Part shown: piece after piece, positions 35,191 through 44,800 of the stretch
Layout of the letters: every line of letters starts with the position of its first letter
Position numbering within the stretch: the first letter of the stretch is position 1
DNA from: Burkholderiales bacterium
GTDB taxonomy: Bacteria > Pseudomonadota > Gammaproteobacteria > Burkholderiales > Burkholderiaceae_B
Assembly: GCA_021299735.1 (NCBI GenBank)
Contig: JAJTEM010000014.1
Location: 62,001-126,000 of the forward strand
Direction: 5' to 3'
Length of the DNA: 64,000 nucleotides
The notes under the pieces: model-generated
The model's database searches: none
Seen by the model: only the letters and a program-made list of their open reading frames with translations
Told to the model about the DNA's origin: nothing
Program-made: the position numbers and the translations under genes

Positions 35191-35630
35191 AAAGAACCGA
35201 CGTAACCGAAATGATCGTATTGGCCAAGCGCAAGAAAAAATGCACTTGGGATGATTGCGCCAAAGTGCTAGGCCAGTCCAAGGAATGGAGCACAGCCGCA
35301 TTGCTGGGTCAAATGACCTTGACCGAAGAGCAGGCCAAAAAAATTGGTGAGTATTTGGCACTGCCCCCCGAGGCAGTGGATTGTCTGCAAGTGGTGCCTT
35401 ACAAGGGTTCCTTGCCCACAGCTGTACCCACGGATCCGCTGATTTACCGCTTTTATGAATTGATCAGCGTGTATGGCACCACCTTCAAGGAACTGATTCA
35501 TGAAGAGTTTGGCGATGGCATTATGAGCGCCATTGATTTCAAAATGGATTTGCAGCGTGAGCCGCACCCCATGGGCGATCGCGTCAGCATCAACATGAGC
35601 GGCAAATTCCTGCCTTACAAAACCTATTGA
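35187..35630 (+). CDS. cynS: Cyanate hydratase (cyanase)
   Basis: This encodes 147 aa, close to the 156 of E. coli CynS. The N-terminal helical domain is followed by the catalytic C-terminal domain DPLIYRFYELISVYGTTFKE and HEEFGDGIMSAIDFKMD, in which the catalytic Arg, Glu and Ser of the family are all present. It converts cyanate and bicarbonate to ammonia and two CO2, allowing use of cyanate as nitrogen source. It closes the transport operon, coupled by ATGA. Confidence 0.96.
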   Translation: MKRTDVTEMIVLAKRKKKCTWDDCAKVLGQSKEWSTAALLGQMTLTEEQAKKIGEYLALPPEAVDCLQVVPYKGSLPTAVPTDPLIYRFYELISVYGTTFKELIHEEFGDGIMSAIDFKMDLQREPHPMGDRVSINMSGKFLPYKTY

Positions 35631-35710
35631 TTTCACAGCTGAATTTCGAGCTGACCTAACACCCCGGGTTAGAATAAGCGCTTGTCTTAATTCTTACCTG
35701 GGGTAAAGCT

Positions 35711-36079
35711 GTGACTGATTCAACCAACAACGCCGCTGCTGGCGACGAACTTGTTCTTCCTTCTGGCGTGAAGCTGACTTTCAAGAAGCGCGGCACTGGC
35801 ACGCAAAAGCCAACACCGAATTCAATCGTAGAAGTTCACTATGAAGGCACGTTCCTTGATGGCAAGGTGTTCGACAGCTCTATCAAGCGCAACGAGAAAA
35901 TTTCTTTCCCGCTGAACCGTGTAATTCCTGCGTGGACGCAGGCTTTGTGCGAAATGGTGGTGGGTGATCGCGCAATCGTATTCTGTCCCTCTGATACAGC
36001 GTATGGTGCGCGTGGTGCAGGCCCAATTCCGGGCAACACCGACTTGGTGTTTGACGTGGAGTTGTTCGACATTCGTTAA
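35711..36079 (+). CDS. FKBP-type peptidyl-prolyl cis-trans isomerase
   Basis: This encodes 122 aa with a single FKBP domain and no signal peptide, so it is cytoplasmic. The segment VEVHYEGTFLDGKVFDSS contains the conserved VHYxGxLxDG and FDSS motifs; AYGARGAGPIPGNTDLVFDV is the C-terminal signature. It speeds prolyl isomerisation in folding proteins. The start is GTG 35711 with GGGGTAAAG upstream. A short hairpin AGCGG/CCGCT (36079-36092) followed by eight T overlaps the stop and may terminate the gene. Confidence 0.92.
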   Translation: MTDSTNNAAAGDELVLPSGVKLTFKKRGTGTQKPTPNSIVEVHYEGTFLDGKVFDSSIKRNEKISFPLNRVIPAWTQALCEMVVGDRAIVFCPSDTAYGARGAGPIPGNTDLVFDVELFDIR

Positions 36080-36104
36080 GCGGATTGCCGCTGGGATTTT
36101 TTTT
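36079..36104 (+). terminator. Short intrinsic terminator after the FKBP gene
   Basis: AGCGG (36079-36083) pairs with CCGCT (36088-36092) and is followed by GGGA and eight T. The 5-bp stem begins within the stop codon. Confidence 0.55.
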
Positions 36105-36109
36105 ACTCA

Positions 36110-36639
36110 GCTTGGGTTGTTTTGCCAACACGGCGTAGGTTACTTGTGCAGCGGTTTATAGCCAACTCCGCGTGAATTACTTGTGCTGCACTGAAAACCG
36201 CTGTATCCCTTTTTGAATTGATTCTTGCTCACCGAGCTCGGCAAAAAAGATGGCCGAGTCTCGGTGTCGGCTTGAAGCCGATCGCTTCGAATGAATTCAA
36301 ACGGGGCGGTTTTCTTAAAGTGCAGCCCAAGCAATCCCACTGCCGAGTTGGCCTAAACCGGCTTAGGAGAATCTTCGACACTCCGCAATTCGCGGCTGGC
36401 CTCAAAGCTCAGTCGGCCTCAGCGCATCTCTATAACTCTGCAGATCACCGTTTGGTTTTAGCCCAATCGGCGGCGGTGTTTCGATCGCTTCGCCTTCAAG
36501 AAAACCTGCCCGTTTGAATTCACACGCCACGTTCAGCCAAAGGCTGACGCCAAGGCTTGGCCATCTTTTTTGCCAAGCTTGGTGAGCCCGCGCCGAGGGG
36601 GCTATACAAACCGGCGGTTGAAATCCGCGCCGATTGGGC
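36110..36639. repeat. Dispersed intergenic repeat, copy B, with long imperfect palindrome
   Basis: The FKBP to TVP38 gap holds this element. Bases 36180-36511 match copy A (13662-13995). Bases 36237-36316 and 36498-36577 are imperfect inverted copies of about 80 bp: both read GGCAAAAAAGATGGCC and GAATTCAAACGGG with GGTTTTCTT at the end. The pairing continues inward (GCCTAAACC at about 36352 with GGTTTTAGCC at about 36454), so about 340 bp can fold into one hairpin. A 37-bp tandem unit (GCCAACNCGGCGT...CTTGTGC) precedes it. Apparent frames inside are explained by the symmetry. Confidence 0.8.
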
Positions 36640-37332
36640 TCAAGCCGCCTTGCGCAGCTGCAATTGCCGCGTTCCCCAAGAAATGAGAAACGGCACCAAG
36701 GCAAGCGCTGCAAGCGACACCACCACTTCCAGCGAAATCAATTCTTCCAGCCTATTGACTTTAGCAAGTTCATTGCCCGCGTTCACATACAACATGGTGC
36801 CTGGCAACATGCCAATAAAACTGGTCCACAGGAAGGTCCATGGCTTCACCCGTGTAAGGCCCGCCAGCAAGTTGAATGCAACGAAAGGAATGATGGGTGC
36901 AAGGCGCAGGCTTAACAAATAAGCCACTTCGTTTTTCTCAATGCCTTTGTTGATGTCGTTGAGCTTGTTTGCGAAGCGGGTTTCAACAGACGATCTGAAG
37001 AAGTGCCGCGCAAACAACATGGTAAGAAGGGCTCCCAAAGCGGATGCGGCGGTGGATACCACCATGCACAAACCAAACCCCATGCATCCACCACCCACCA
37101 GCATTAACACGCCCGCACCTGGCAGGCACAGCGCCGTGAGCAGCACAAACACGCCAAAATAAATCAGGGTGACCAGCGTGGGGTGTTCCATGAAGTGCAT
37201 GGCCAGTTCGCGTTGTGCGCCCAGCATGTCTTGTAGCGATACATCGGCATTCAGCCATACCAAAAGCAATACCACTGCGATAATTAGCAATGCTGTTTTC
37301 TTCCAGTGTTGTTGAACTGCCTGTTGCATCAA
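36640..37332 (-). CDS. TVP38/TMEM64 family (VTT domain) membrane protein
   Basis: This encodes 230 aa with an N-terminal membrane helix and a VTT/SNARE-associated domain: reentrant segment GAGVLMLVGGGCMGFGLCM, then the motif LRLAPIIPFVAFNLLAGLT and the later FIGMLPGTMLYVNAG. Bacterial relatives include DedA/YdjX; some transport lipid carriers such as undecaprenyl phosphate. It lies just downstream (8 bp) of the SelD-fusion gene, an arrangement with mercuric reductase-like or selenium genes seen in other bacteria, but its role here is not known. Confidence 0.85.
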   Translation of the reverse strand: MMQQAVQQHWKKTALLIIAVVLLLVWLNADVSLQDMLGAQRELAMHFMEHPTLVTLIYFGVFVLLTALCLPGAGVLMLVGGGCMGFGLCMVVSTAASALGALLTMLFARHFFRSSVETRFANKLNDINKGIEKNEVAYLLSLRLAPIIPFVAFNLLAGLTRVKPWTFLWTSFIGMLPGTMLYVNAGNELAKVNRLEELISLEVVVSLAALALVPFLISWGTRQLQLRKAA

Positions 37333-37340
37333 ATACGTCC

Positions 37341-39416
37341 TTAACCTTTCAACACAATGGGTTCAATTGCATCACCCTGGGGCAAAATACGACCAATAAT
37401 TGCAGTGTGAACATAGCCCAGTTTTTTCAACGCCGCCACGCACGCTTCGGCTTTGTCGCCGGGTACGGTGGCCAACAGTCCACCAGCAGTTTGCGGGTCG
37501 AAAATTAATGGGTAACGTGGGTCGTTCACGTAGTCTGCCTGATTGCGAATGGCGCGGCGCAAACGTACATTGGCGGGCTGCAAAGAACTGACGATACCAG
37601 CGCTGACCATTTCAAGTGCACCGTCCAAAAGGGGCAGGGCGCTTAAATCTAGCTCAGCGTCAACTTCAGAAGGCCGAGTCATTTCTACCAAGTGACCCAG
37701 CAGCCCGAAGCCTGTCAGGTCGGTACAGGCTTTTGATCCATATTCACGCAGGCACTGCGCGCCCAAACGGTTGCTTTTCACCATCGAATCGAGCGCAGCA
37801 TCTATCCAGCGGCCTTTGGTTTTTAATTGGGGCAGGGCTGCAAACAGGGTGCCTGTGCCAATTGGTTTGGTCAGCAAAATTGCGTCGCCGGGGCGCATGC
37901 CGCCTTTGATCATCACACCGTCCAGGTTTTCATCCACCAAACCGTTGATGGCAAAGCCCAATGCCAGTTCGCGGCCTTCGCCTGTGTGGCCACCCACCAA
38001 AGCGCAGCCTGCATCGTTCAATACTTCTACCGCGCCGCTCATCATTTGAAACAGCAGTTCTTCTACTTTCGATTCCAGCCCGGGGGGTACTGTTACCACG
38101 GCTGTGGCTGACTGTGCTTCGCCGCCCATGGCGAATACATCGCCTAGCGCATGGTTCGCGGCCACCTTGCCGAAAATGTAAGGGTCGTCTACAAAGGCCC
38201 GGAAGAAGTCGACGGTGTGCACCATGGCTTTGCCCGGTGGTACTTTCACAATGGCAGCATCGTCGGGAGCATGCAGGCCCACCAGCACGTCGTCGCGATC
38301 AATCGGTTTCAAGTTGCCCAGCGCGCGAGACAGAACCGTTGAACCCACTTTGGCACCGCAACCACCACAGCGCATGGCAATGGCGGAAATGGCTTGCAGG
38401 CTTTCTTCCTGTGTTAGCGCCAAATTCGGTGTGTTGCTACCAGCAGCTTTTGCACTCGGGTCCATATCAGGAAACTCACTGAATTTCGCCATGAAGCGGC
38501 GGTCAATCCAGTCTTTCCACTGCCAAACCCACGCGCCAGCAAAGCCCAGTGAACCCTTGGAGGCTACTGCATATTTGTCGCCCGTGCTGATCAAGGCCAA
38601 CCAGGTTTTTTGTGGGCGGTATTCCAGCAGGTCGGCACCTTGCACAAAAAGGTGCAGGTTTTTAGTCAGCGGTTTGCCCATGCGCACCGCAAATACACCC
38701 GCTTTTTCAAGGGGTGTGCTGGTTAAGTTTGCAATGTGAAGCACCACGCCGCGTTCATTCAACACTTTCTCGAAACGGGCACGCACGCCAGCGTTGTGGG
38801 TGGGCAGTACATCTGCATCGGCTGTGAACAAGTGAAATTCAAGTTCGTCGGGGTTGCGGCCCATGGCGCTTAATTCATTGCGCAAGCGAAACTGCATGGC
38901 CAGGGCCAGTTCAACACCGCCTGCACCACCACCCACCACAGCAATCGTGGTTTTACCAGCATGTGTTTTTACGCGTTCCAGCAAATTTAGCCAGCGTTGG
39001 TTGAATTTCGCAATTGGCTTTACCGGCACTGCATTTTCCATGGCACCGGGTACCAGTTGTACCTGCGGTGTGCTGCCAATGTTGATCGACAAGGCATCGT
39101 AAGCCACGGGTGGGCGGTTTTTGCAAATTACTTTCTGGTTGGCGCGGTCAATGCCCACCACTTCGTCTTTGAACAAGCGTGCACCTGCAAAAGCGCACAA
39201 GCGACCCAGGTCGATGTGAACATCGTCATAGCTGTAATGGCCTGCAATATAGCCTGGCAGCATGCCGGAATAGGGTGTGTGAATATCCGTACAAATCAAT
39301 GTAAGGCGCACACCTGGCCAGGGCTTCATGCCAAACATGCGCAGCACACCCACATGGCTGTGCCCGCCGCCTACCAGCACAATGTCACGAAGAATAGGTT
39401 GATCAGGTGTTTGCAT
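37341..39416 (-). CDS. selD: FAD/NAD(P) oxidoreductase fused to selenide, water dikinase (SelD)
   Basis: This encodes 691 aa with two parts. Residues about 1-340 are a pyridine-nucleotide-disulfide oxidoreductase of NADH dehydrogenase type, with FAD motif VGGGHSHVGVLRMFG near the N-terminus and the NAD motif VVGGGAGGVELALA. Residues about 345-691 are SelD, with the nucleophile region RCGGCGAKVG (about residue 352; Cys rather than selenocysteine) and ATP-binding FAMGGEAQSATAVV. SelD makes selenophosphate from selenide and ATP; the oxidoreductase may reduce selenium to selenide. The gene overlaps the glycosyltransferase upstream by 14 bp, which suggests delivery of selenophosphate to selenosugar synthesis. 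Confidence 0.92.
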   Translation of the reverse strand: MQTPDQPILRDIVLVGGGHSHVGVLRMFGMKPWPGVRLTLICTDIHTPYSGMLPGYIAGHYSYDDVHIDLGRLCAFAGARLFKDEVVGIDRANQKVICKNRPPVAYDALSINIGSTPQVQLVPGAMENAVPVKPIAKFNQRWLNLLERVKTHAGKTTIAVVGGGAGGVELALAMQFRLRNELSAMGRNPDELEFHLFTADADVLPTHNAGVRARFEKVLNERGVVLHIANLTSTPLEKAGVFAVRMGKPLTKNLHLFVQGADLLEYRPQKTWLALISTGDKYAVASKGSLGFAGAWVWQWKDWIDRRFMAKFSEFPDMDPSAKAAGSNTPNLALTQEESLQAISAIAMRCGGCGAKVGSTVLSRALGNLKPIDRDDVLVGLHAPDDAAIVKVPPGKAMVHTVDFFRAFVDDPYIFGKVAANHALGDVFAMGGEAQSATAVVTVPPGLESKVEELLFQMMSGAVEVLNDAGCALVGGHTGEGRELALGFAINGLVDENLDGVMIKGGMRPGDAILLTKPIGTGTLFAALPQLKTKGRWIDAALDSMVKSNRLGAQCLREYGSKACTDLTGFGLLGHLVEMTRPSEVDAELDLSALPLLDGALEMVSAGIVSSLQPANVRLRRAIRNQADYVNDPRYPLIFDPQTAGGLLATVPGDKAEACVAALKKLGYVHTAIIGRILPQGDAIEPIVLKG

Positions 39417-40476
39417 GCTGTACTTCTTGTTGTTTGGCTTCAGTGTTGTTTTGAATGGCTTGTTGTACGAGCCGGATTAATTCATTTTGTTCGTTTTCGG
39501 GGGTAAACAATTTTGCCCGCTCGGCGCATTGGTTCTTCAACTTCGTGTATAAGCTGGATTTACCCGGTGCAAGGGGTTTCGGATTCACAATGTCTTCTTG
39601 CAACTGGGTTAGCAGATTGGCCAGTGCATGCGAATTACCCAGCGGGAAATAGCCTGCATAGCCTGCTCCCAGCATGCCGATATTGCCATCAATGTAGCTG
39701 GCCACCACGGGTGTGCCGCTGCACACGGCTTCCATAATTACATGCGCGCCGCCTTCCATTTTGCTGGCATGCACCAGCACATGGGCACGCTGAATGCGCG
39801 TGCGGGTTGCGCCATGGGGCTGGTTGCCCAGCCAGCGGTAGTTGGGGCAGGCCTGCATGGTTTCCTCTGCGGCCTGGGCCAGTTCGGGGTCCAAAGGGCC
39901 ACCAATGTGGTCTATGTAAATGTCTGGGTAGCCGCGCAGCAACACAGCAGCTTCCATCAGGGTTTGAGGCATTTTTTCATCGCGCAGGTGCCCTACCATT
40001 ACCACCTTCAAGCGGCGCTTGGGCTTAGGCAATGTTTTCCGCGATGTGGTGGATTGAAAAATAACGCTCGTTTTTGCTTGCAAGGCTTCGCCTAGTTTCT
40101 CAAGCCCCTTTTCCTGTAACACGATTAAATGCTGCGCAAGTTCCAGCGATTGTTGTGCAGTTTCATCGGTGTCAATGTCGCGGTACAAGTCGGTGCCGGT
40201 TAGCGCCAAAACCAGCCCAGGGCTTCCTTGGGCGGTTACACCCCGGCTTTGCGACCAGGCTGCAATTGAACCGGCCGAGCGCCGGGCATGCAGGGCGATC
40301 ATGGCAACATCCTGTTGTGTGGCTGGCGTGTTTTCCCAGTGCTTCACAATTCGCACATTAAAATGTTCGGATAAAAAAAGCTGCCAGCGGCGGGCGGTTT
40401 GCCAGTTGCCGTTGTTGGAATCGGCAAGGGCAGGGCTTACGATGACGACAGACGGTTTAATCAAGACAACAGCCAC
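39403..40476 (-). CDS. senB: Glycosyltransferase, SenB-type selenosugar synthase
   Basis: This encodes 357 aa, GT-B fold. Family features (the TIGR04348 group, later shown to include SenB) are seen: VIVSPALADSNNGNWQTARR at the N-terminus, ALHARRSAGSIAAW, LALTGTDLYRDIDTD and the C-terminal nucleotide-sugar site HASKMEGGAHVIMEA. SenB joins selenophosphate to a UDP-sugar, making a selenosugar for selenoneine. The overlapping SelD-fusion supports this. It starts at GTG 40476; a downstream TTG is possible. The third enzyme, SenA, is not in the window; egtD is 12.6 kb away. Confidence 0.82.
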   Translation of the reverse strand: MAVVLIKPSVVIVSPALADSNNGNWQTARRWQLFLSEHFNVRIVKHWENTPATQQDVAMIALHARRSAGSIAAWSQSRGVTAQGSPGLVLALTGTDLYRDIDTDETAQQSLELAQHLIVLQEKGLEKLGEALQAKTSVIFQSTTSRKTLPKPKRRLKVVMVGHLRDEKMPQTLMEAAVLLRGYPDIYIDHIGGPLDPELAQAAEETMQACPNYRWLGNQPHGATRTRIQRAHVLVHASKMEGGAHVIMEAVCSGTPVVASYIDGNIGMLGAGYAGYFPLGNSHALANLLTQLQEDIVNPKPLAPGKSSLYTKLKNQCAERAKLFTPENEQNELIRLVQQAIQNNTEAKQQEVQHANT

Positions 40477-40580
40477 TTAATTGAATGGGGGTGAATTGGG
40501 GAGCAAACCACCCAAGGTGGTACACTGCGACCCTGAAGAAGTTTACACGATCCCACCCGCCTATCACCGCGAGAAACCGC

Positions 40581-41774
40581 ATGCACACAGCCCATGAAAA
40601 CCCTGTAATCCACTGGACCAAAGGCGAGGAAACATTCAGCGCGCGCTGGCAGTCGGAACGCAATTTGGCAGTGCCGGGCAAAGTGATGCTGGCCGACGAC
40701 ACCCTAACCGCCGACATGGCTTACCGCCTGGCTTGCGAAGGCCAGGTTTTTTTGTGGCAAAGCGACTTTCAGAATGCCCGCCAATTAATGCAGGCATTGG
40801 TGCGCCGGGTGGATAAAAATGCGGAACACAAGAAAAGCAAAGCGGCCAAAGCGGGCAAGGCTGATGTGGAGTATCCCCAAAAATTCCACCTTTATCGCCA
40901 AGCTCAAGCCCAACGTGCGCGAATTCTGGGTTCCATTCTGATTCCCTTCAATGCCGACTACAGCATTCCCTTGCGCCGCGCACCCGATGTGTTGGCAGCC
41001 TGTACCGAAGCCTGGGGCGAGCCACAGGTGGATGGCCCGATGATTGTGGCCTCGCTGCGCGAAATAATGGGCGTGGTGGGTGCGCATGAATGGCGCAAAA
41101 AAGGTGTGGATTTACCCGCTCTTGGTGACCCGCCCAACAACCGCATTCACCCTTACTACGGCGTTTTTTCGCCAGTGCGCGGCGAGTATGTTGATTTGGT
41201 TTTGAAAGCACCCTTGCCCAAAGCCTGTGAGGTAAATGGCTCGGCGGTGGATGTGGGTACTGGTACCGGGGTGTTGGCCGCGGTTTTGGCCCAGCGCTGG
41301 CTGAGCAATATTGTGGCCACCGACAACGACCCGCGTGCACTGGAATGCGCACAATTCAATATTCAAAATTTGGGTATGGGCAAGCAGGTGAAGGTGGTGC
41401 AGGCTGATTTATTTCCCGAGAGCAAAGCCGACCTCATTGTTTGTAACCCCCCTTGGTTGCCCGGTAAACCAACTTCACCCATCGAACGCGCAATTTATGA
41501 TGAAAACAGCGGTATGCTGAAAGCGTTTCTGGCTGGTTTGGCCGCGCATTTGAATGCCGGCGGAGAAGGCTGGTTGATTTTGTCTGATTTGGCGGAGCAC
41601 TTAAAGCTGCGCTCGCGTGAAGAGTTGCTAGGCTGGATTGAACTGGCTGGTTTGAAGGTATTGGGCCGAATGGACGCGAAGCCCAAACATGGCAAGGCTT
41701 TTGATCCAAGCGATGCCTTGTTTGATGCCCGAAGCAAGGAAGCGACCAGTTTGTGGCGACTTGGGGCTGTGTGA
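40581..41774 (+). CDS. Class I SAM-dependent methyltransferase, MTS/RsmC-like
   Basis: This encodes 397 aa. An N-terminal domain of about 200 residues of unknown fold precedes a Rossmann methyltransferase with motif I DVGTGTGVLAAVLA, acidic VATDNDPRA and motif IV VCNPPWLPG. NPPW indicates a target with an amino group or ring nitrogen, as in RNA guanine N2 or protein Gln methylases. The substrate is not identified. It is divergent from senB with a shared ~100-bp promoter region. ATG 40581 is chosen; an in-frame ATG 96 bp upstream would start inside that region. Confidence 0.8.
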   Translation: MHTAHENPVIHWTKGEETFSARWQSERNLAVPGKVMLADDTLTADMAYRLACEGQVFLWQSDFQNARQLMQALVRRVDKNAEHKKSKAAKAGKADVEYPQKFHLYRQAQAQRARILGSILIPFNADYSIPLRRAPDVLAACTEAWGEPQVDGPMIVASLREIMGVVGAHEWRKKGVDLPALGDPPNNRIHPYYGVFSPVRGEYVDLVLKAPLPKACEVNGSAVDVGTGTGVLAAVLAQRWLSNIVATDNDPRALECAQFNIQNLGMGKQVKVVQADLFPESKADLIVCNPPWLPGKPTSPIERAIYDENSGMLKAFLAGLAAHLNAGGEGWLILSDLAEHLKLRSREELLGWIELAGLKVLGRMDAKPKHGKAFDPSDALFDARSKEATSLWRLGAV

Positions 41775-41802
41775 CCCAAATTAAATCGCCACTAGCCAGC
41801 GT

Positions 41803-44800
41803 TTATGCCGCCTCCTGTCTGGACTGCCTTTCACTTTGGGCGGCCTCTTCCATAAACATCATTCGTGCCAGTTCCAGCGCGCCACGCCGTTCATAGGCAA
41901 TTTTGTCCGGGTAAGCGTGGGTGAAAATCATCGCGAAGCGGCGGTCAATGTTCTCGCTTAGCGCTTGGCGCAGCGGTTTCTCGGTATCACTGTTTTCTCG
42001 CGCGGCGGCTTCCATGCTTTCCTGCACTACCTTGAATTTCTTGCGCGACATTGCCTCTGCGGCCAGGTCGTGTGAGAGGATGAAGTCCACCTGCAGGTTC
42101 TTCCAATCATTAGCCAGCGCTGGGTCGGAGAGGAATTCCTTGCCCAGGTGGCGAGTAAATTTGCTCAGTCGTTCTTCAAGCCTTTCCAGCCGTGAATGCC
42201 GAGCCGACTCAGTCAGCAGAGTATCGGCCTTTGCTTTTAGCTGCATGGCTAGCATCTTGCGGCGTGTTCCGGCTGTGTCAGAAACGCCACCCACCGGTGT
42301 CTTGGTGAACTCTTTAAGCAGCGCATTAACTTCTTGCTGTAATGCCGGCAGTTTGTTCTCTCGCAAGTAATGTTGTTCGAATTGGGTTGCGCGCAGCATG
42401 AACTGCATGGATTCGTCTGTCACGGCTTTGGGATTGTCGACCATGAGCTGCGCGATTTGGCGGCGATCGTGTTGCGGCACAACCTTGCTGAGTGAGCGGT
42501 GTGCACGGAAGCTGTAGGGCATGTGCTCATCGATGATCTTGCGCTGAAAGTGGGTGATGATGTTGCCTTGATTGTTGAGCTTGTTCACCAGGTGATTGAG
42601 GTGTGCGGGGGTTTGAAGAAATGTCAAAGGCAGATTGGTGGTGCGTTCGACGGCGCCAATCGCATGCAAGCCGCGTTGACGACTTTTCACTGGACGGAAG
42701 GCTGCTGCTGTCGCAGCACCCATGCCCACACCCGCAGCGATAAGGCCAATCGATGCGCCTGCTGTCGGAATGGCGCCTGCCGCGCCCATCACATTCAGCG
42801 TCATGCTGGTCGCACCAGTTGCCGCCAGCATCGTGCGCGAGGCGATTTCACTCTTGCGAGCATCGCGTTCGTGTTCGAGCAGCGTCACCAGGCCAACGCG
42901 CAGCGCGTTGTCTTTGCCCAGAGTGCGTTCTACCGCTTCTGGCAGGCCATGGAGCTGTCTCCAGCGGTGTGCGCCTTGTGCGGCCGTGATAGCGCCGAAG
43001 CCCATGACCAGCCCACCAGCTACGCCGCCGAGAACTTTCGAGGCCACAGCTGAGGCACCCGCCATTGCAACTGCGCCACCGGCGATACCTGTTACTCCTG
43101 CAGTCGCGAGCAAGCCCGAATTCAGGATTCCGGTCATGCTGTCGTTCAACTGACGGTTGGCTGCGCGAAGCCGCGCTTGTACGCCCTTCAAACTGGGTTC
43201 GACAGAGGCTGCCAGCGCCGGCGATGGCGTGTTGCCAGGCTGACCTTGCAGCTCGCGCCGCAATGCCAACAGGTTTTGCTGATGCGCCTTCAAAGGTTTG
43301 ATCAGCTGCCGCAGGCGGCGAACGTCCGTGGCGGCATCCTTCATGCCTTCAACGCCCGCCACTGTCAGCATCAAGGTACCCAGGAAAGTACCTGCACTCA
43401 GCGCGGTAGCAGCGCTTACGCTACCCCCCAGTGCGGCACCTTGTGCACCCGCGCCAAAAAAGCTGCCAAGGCTTGATGCCGCTTTTGTTTCGGCGGTGGT
43501 GGTCAATTTGTCGGGCCACGGGCGGAAGTGGCGTTGGATGACTTGCTCCATGTCTAGCCCCTGGTCCACACGCTGCCTGCTGTCGGTGACCATTTCAAGA
43601 CCATCGCGGACCATGGACAATTCCTGATCTACCAAGGCCAGCAATGCTTCACGGCTAGGCTCCTCACTTGTATTCGGCGTGACTTGGTTTGCCTCCTCAG
43701 CGGGCACTGTAGTGGCAGTTGCTGGTACAAACTTGCGCAGGCGAGCGGTTGCAGCTGTTGCTGTTGCTGGCGCGGCTGCAGTTACGTTTGATGTTTTACC
43801 TGTGGACGACTGAGGCACGGCTGTTGACACAATGCCCAGATCCCGATACAGATCCTGGCTCCAGTACTTTTGTCTGTCATTCAAAAACTTTTGTTTCTCT
43901 TTCAATCCGAATGGTGCATGGTTCAGAGGCGCGTCGTAGCGGTCATGTTTCATCGCGTCAAGGGATTTGCGGACATCTGCCAGTTTGTCTGTCAGCTCAG
44001 CTCTCAGCTTCTTTTGGTCCCGCAGCGCGACACCACTGGTAATCGCGCCTTCTATACCGGCACGGGAACCGTGCAGGTGCTCATCGACCTCATGCTTGAT
44101 CTCGAACGGAACCAGCGGATCTTCACCCAGTGTGCGGGTGCCGTCAGCGCGATGGCCAACCGCCTCACCCTTGAACATGTCGGAATGGGGCTGGGTGGTA
44201 CGCCAGTTGCGCCCTTCCATGGACTCAATCACGGCCTTTTCGCGCAGCGTTCCAGGCGGTTGGTAGGCGCCGAAGGGCTTGTTGAATCCGCGTGTTGCCG
44301 CGGGGCGGAAGGTGGAGGCCAAGGGGGTGTCTGCCTGCACGCCCTCTCGCGGAATGCTGTGGCCGACAATTTCGACTCCTGGGGCCAGTAGTTGTTCGGC
44401 GTAGGGCACGTTCAAGCCATTTTGCGAATGCACGCAGTGTATCTGGGCATACACTCGATCGGTCAACATATCAGCCGAAGGATTTTTATGGATGACTTGC
44501 CGATAGGTATGCAGGATACCGTTTGGCCCCTGCATGGGCTCTAGCCGACCGTCCTGGCCTATTTGTGTCAAAGGTACACGTTCCCAACGCTTGACCTCTG
44601 CCACTCGGTAAGTGATTTCAGACAGAAGTTGCTTCTCGGCCAGCTCGCGGATCACGTCTTTTGAGTACGTAAACGCGCCACCGCTCTGGCTAAGGCGTGC
44701 CTCAATGGCTGCTCTTTTGACCTTCGAGGTCTGCAAGGTGATCGGTTGCCCGTCGATTACAGCTTCGAGTGTCAACTCCTCGATCTCCTGCACCGGTTGC

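Noticed and set aside
36218-36713. Frames on both strands with similar KRWPSLGV translations
   Set aside because: Caused by the long inverted repeat of copy B; no ribosome site or further homology.
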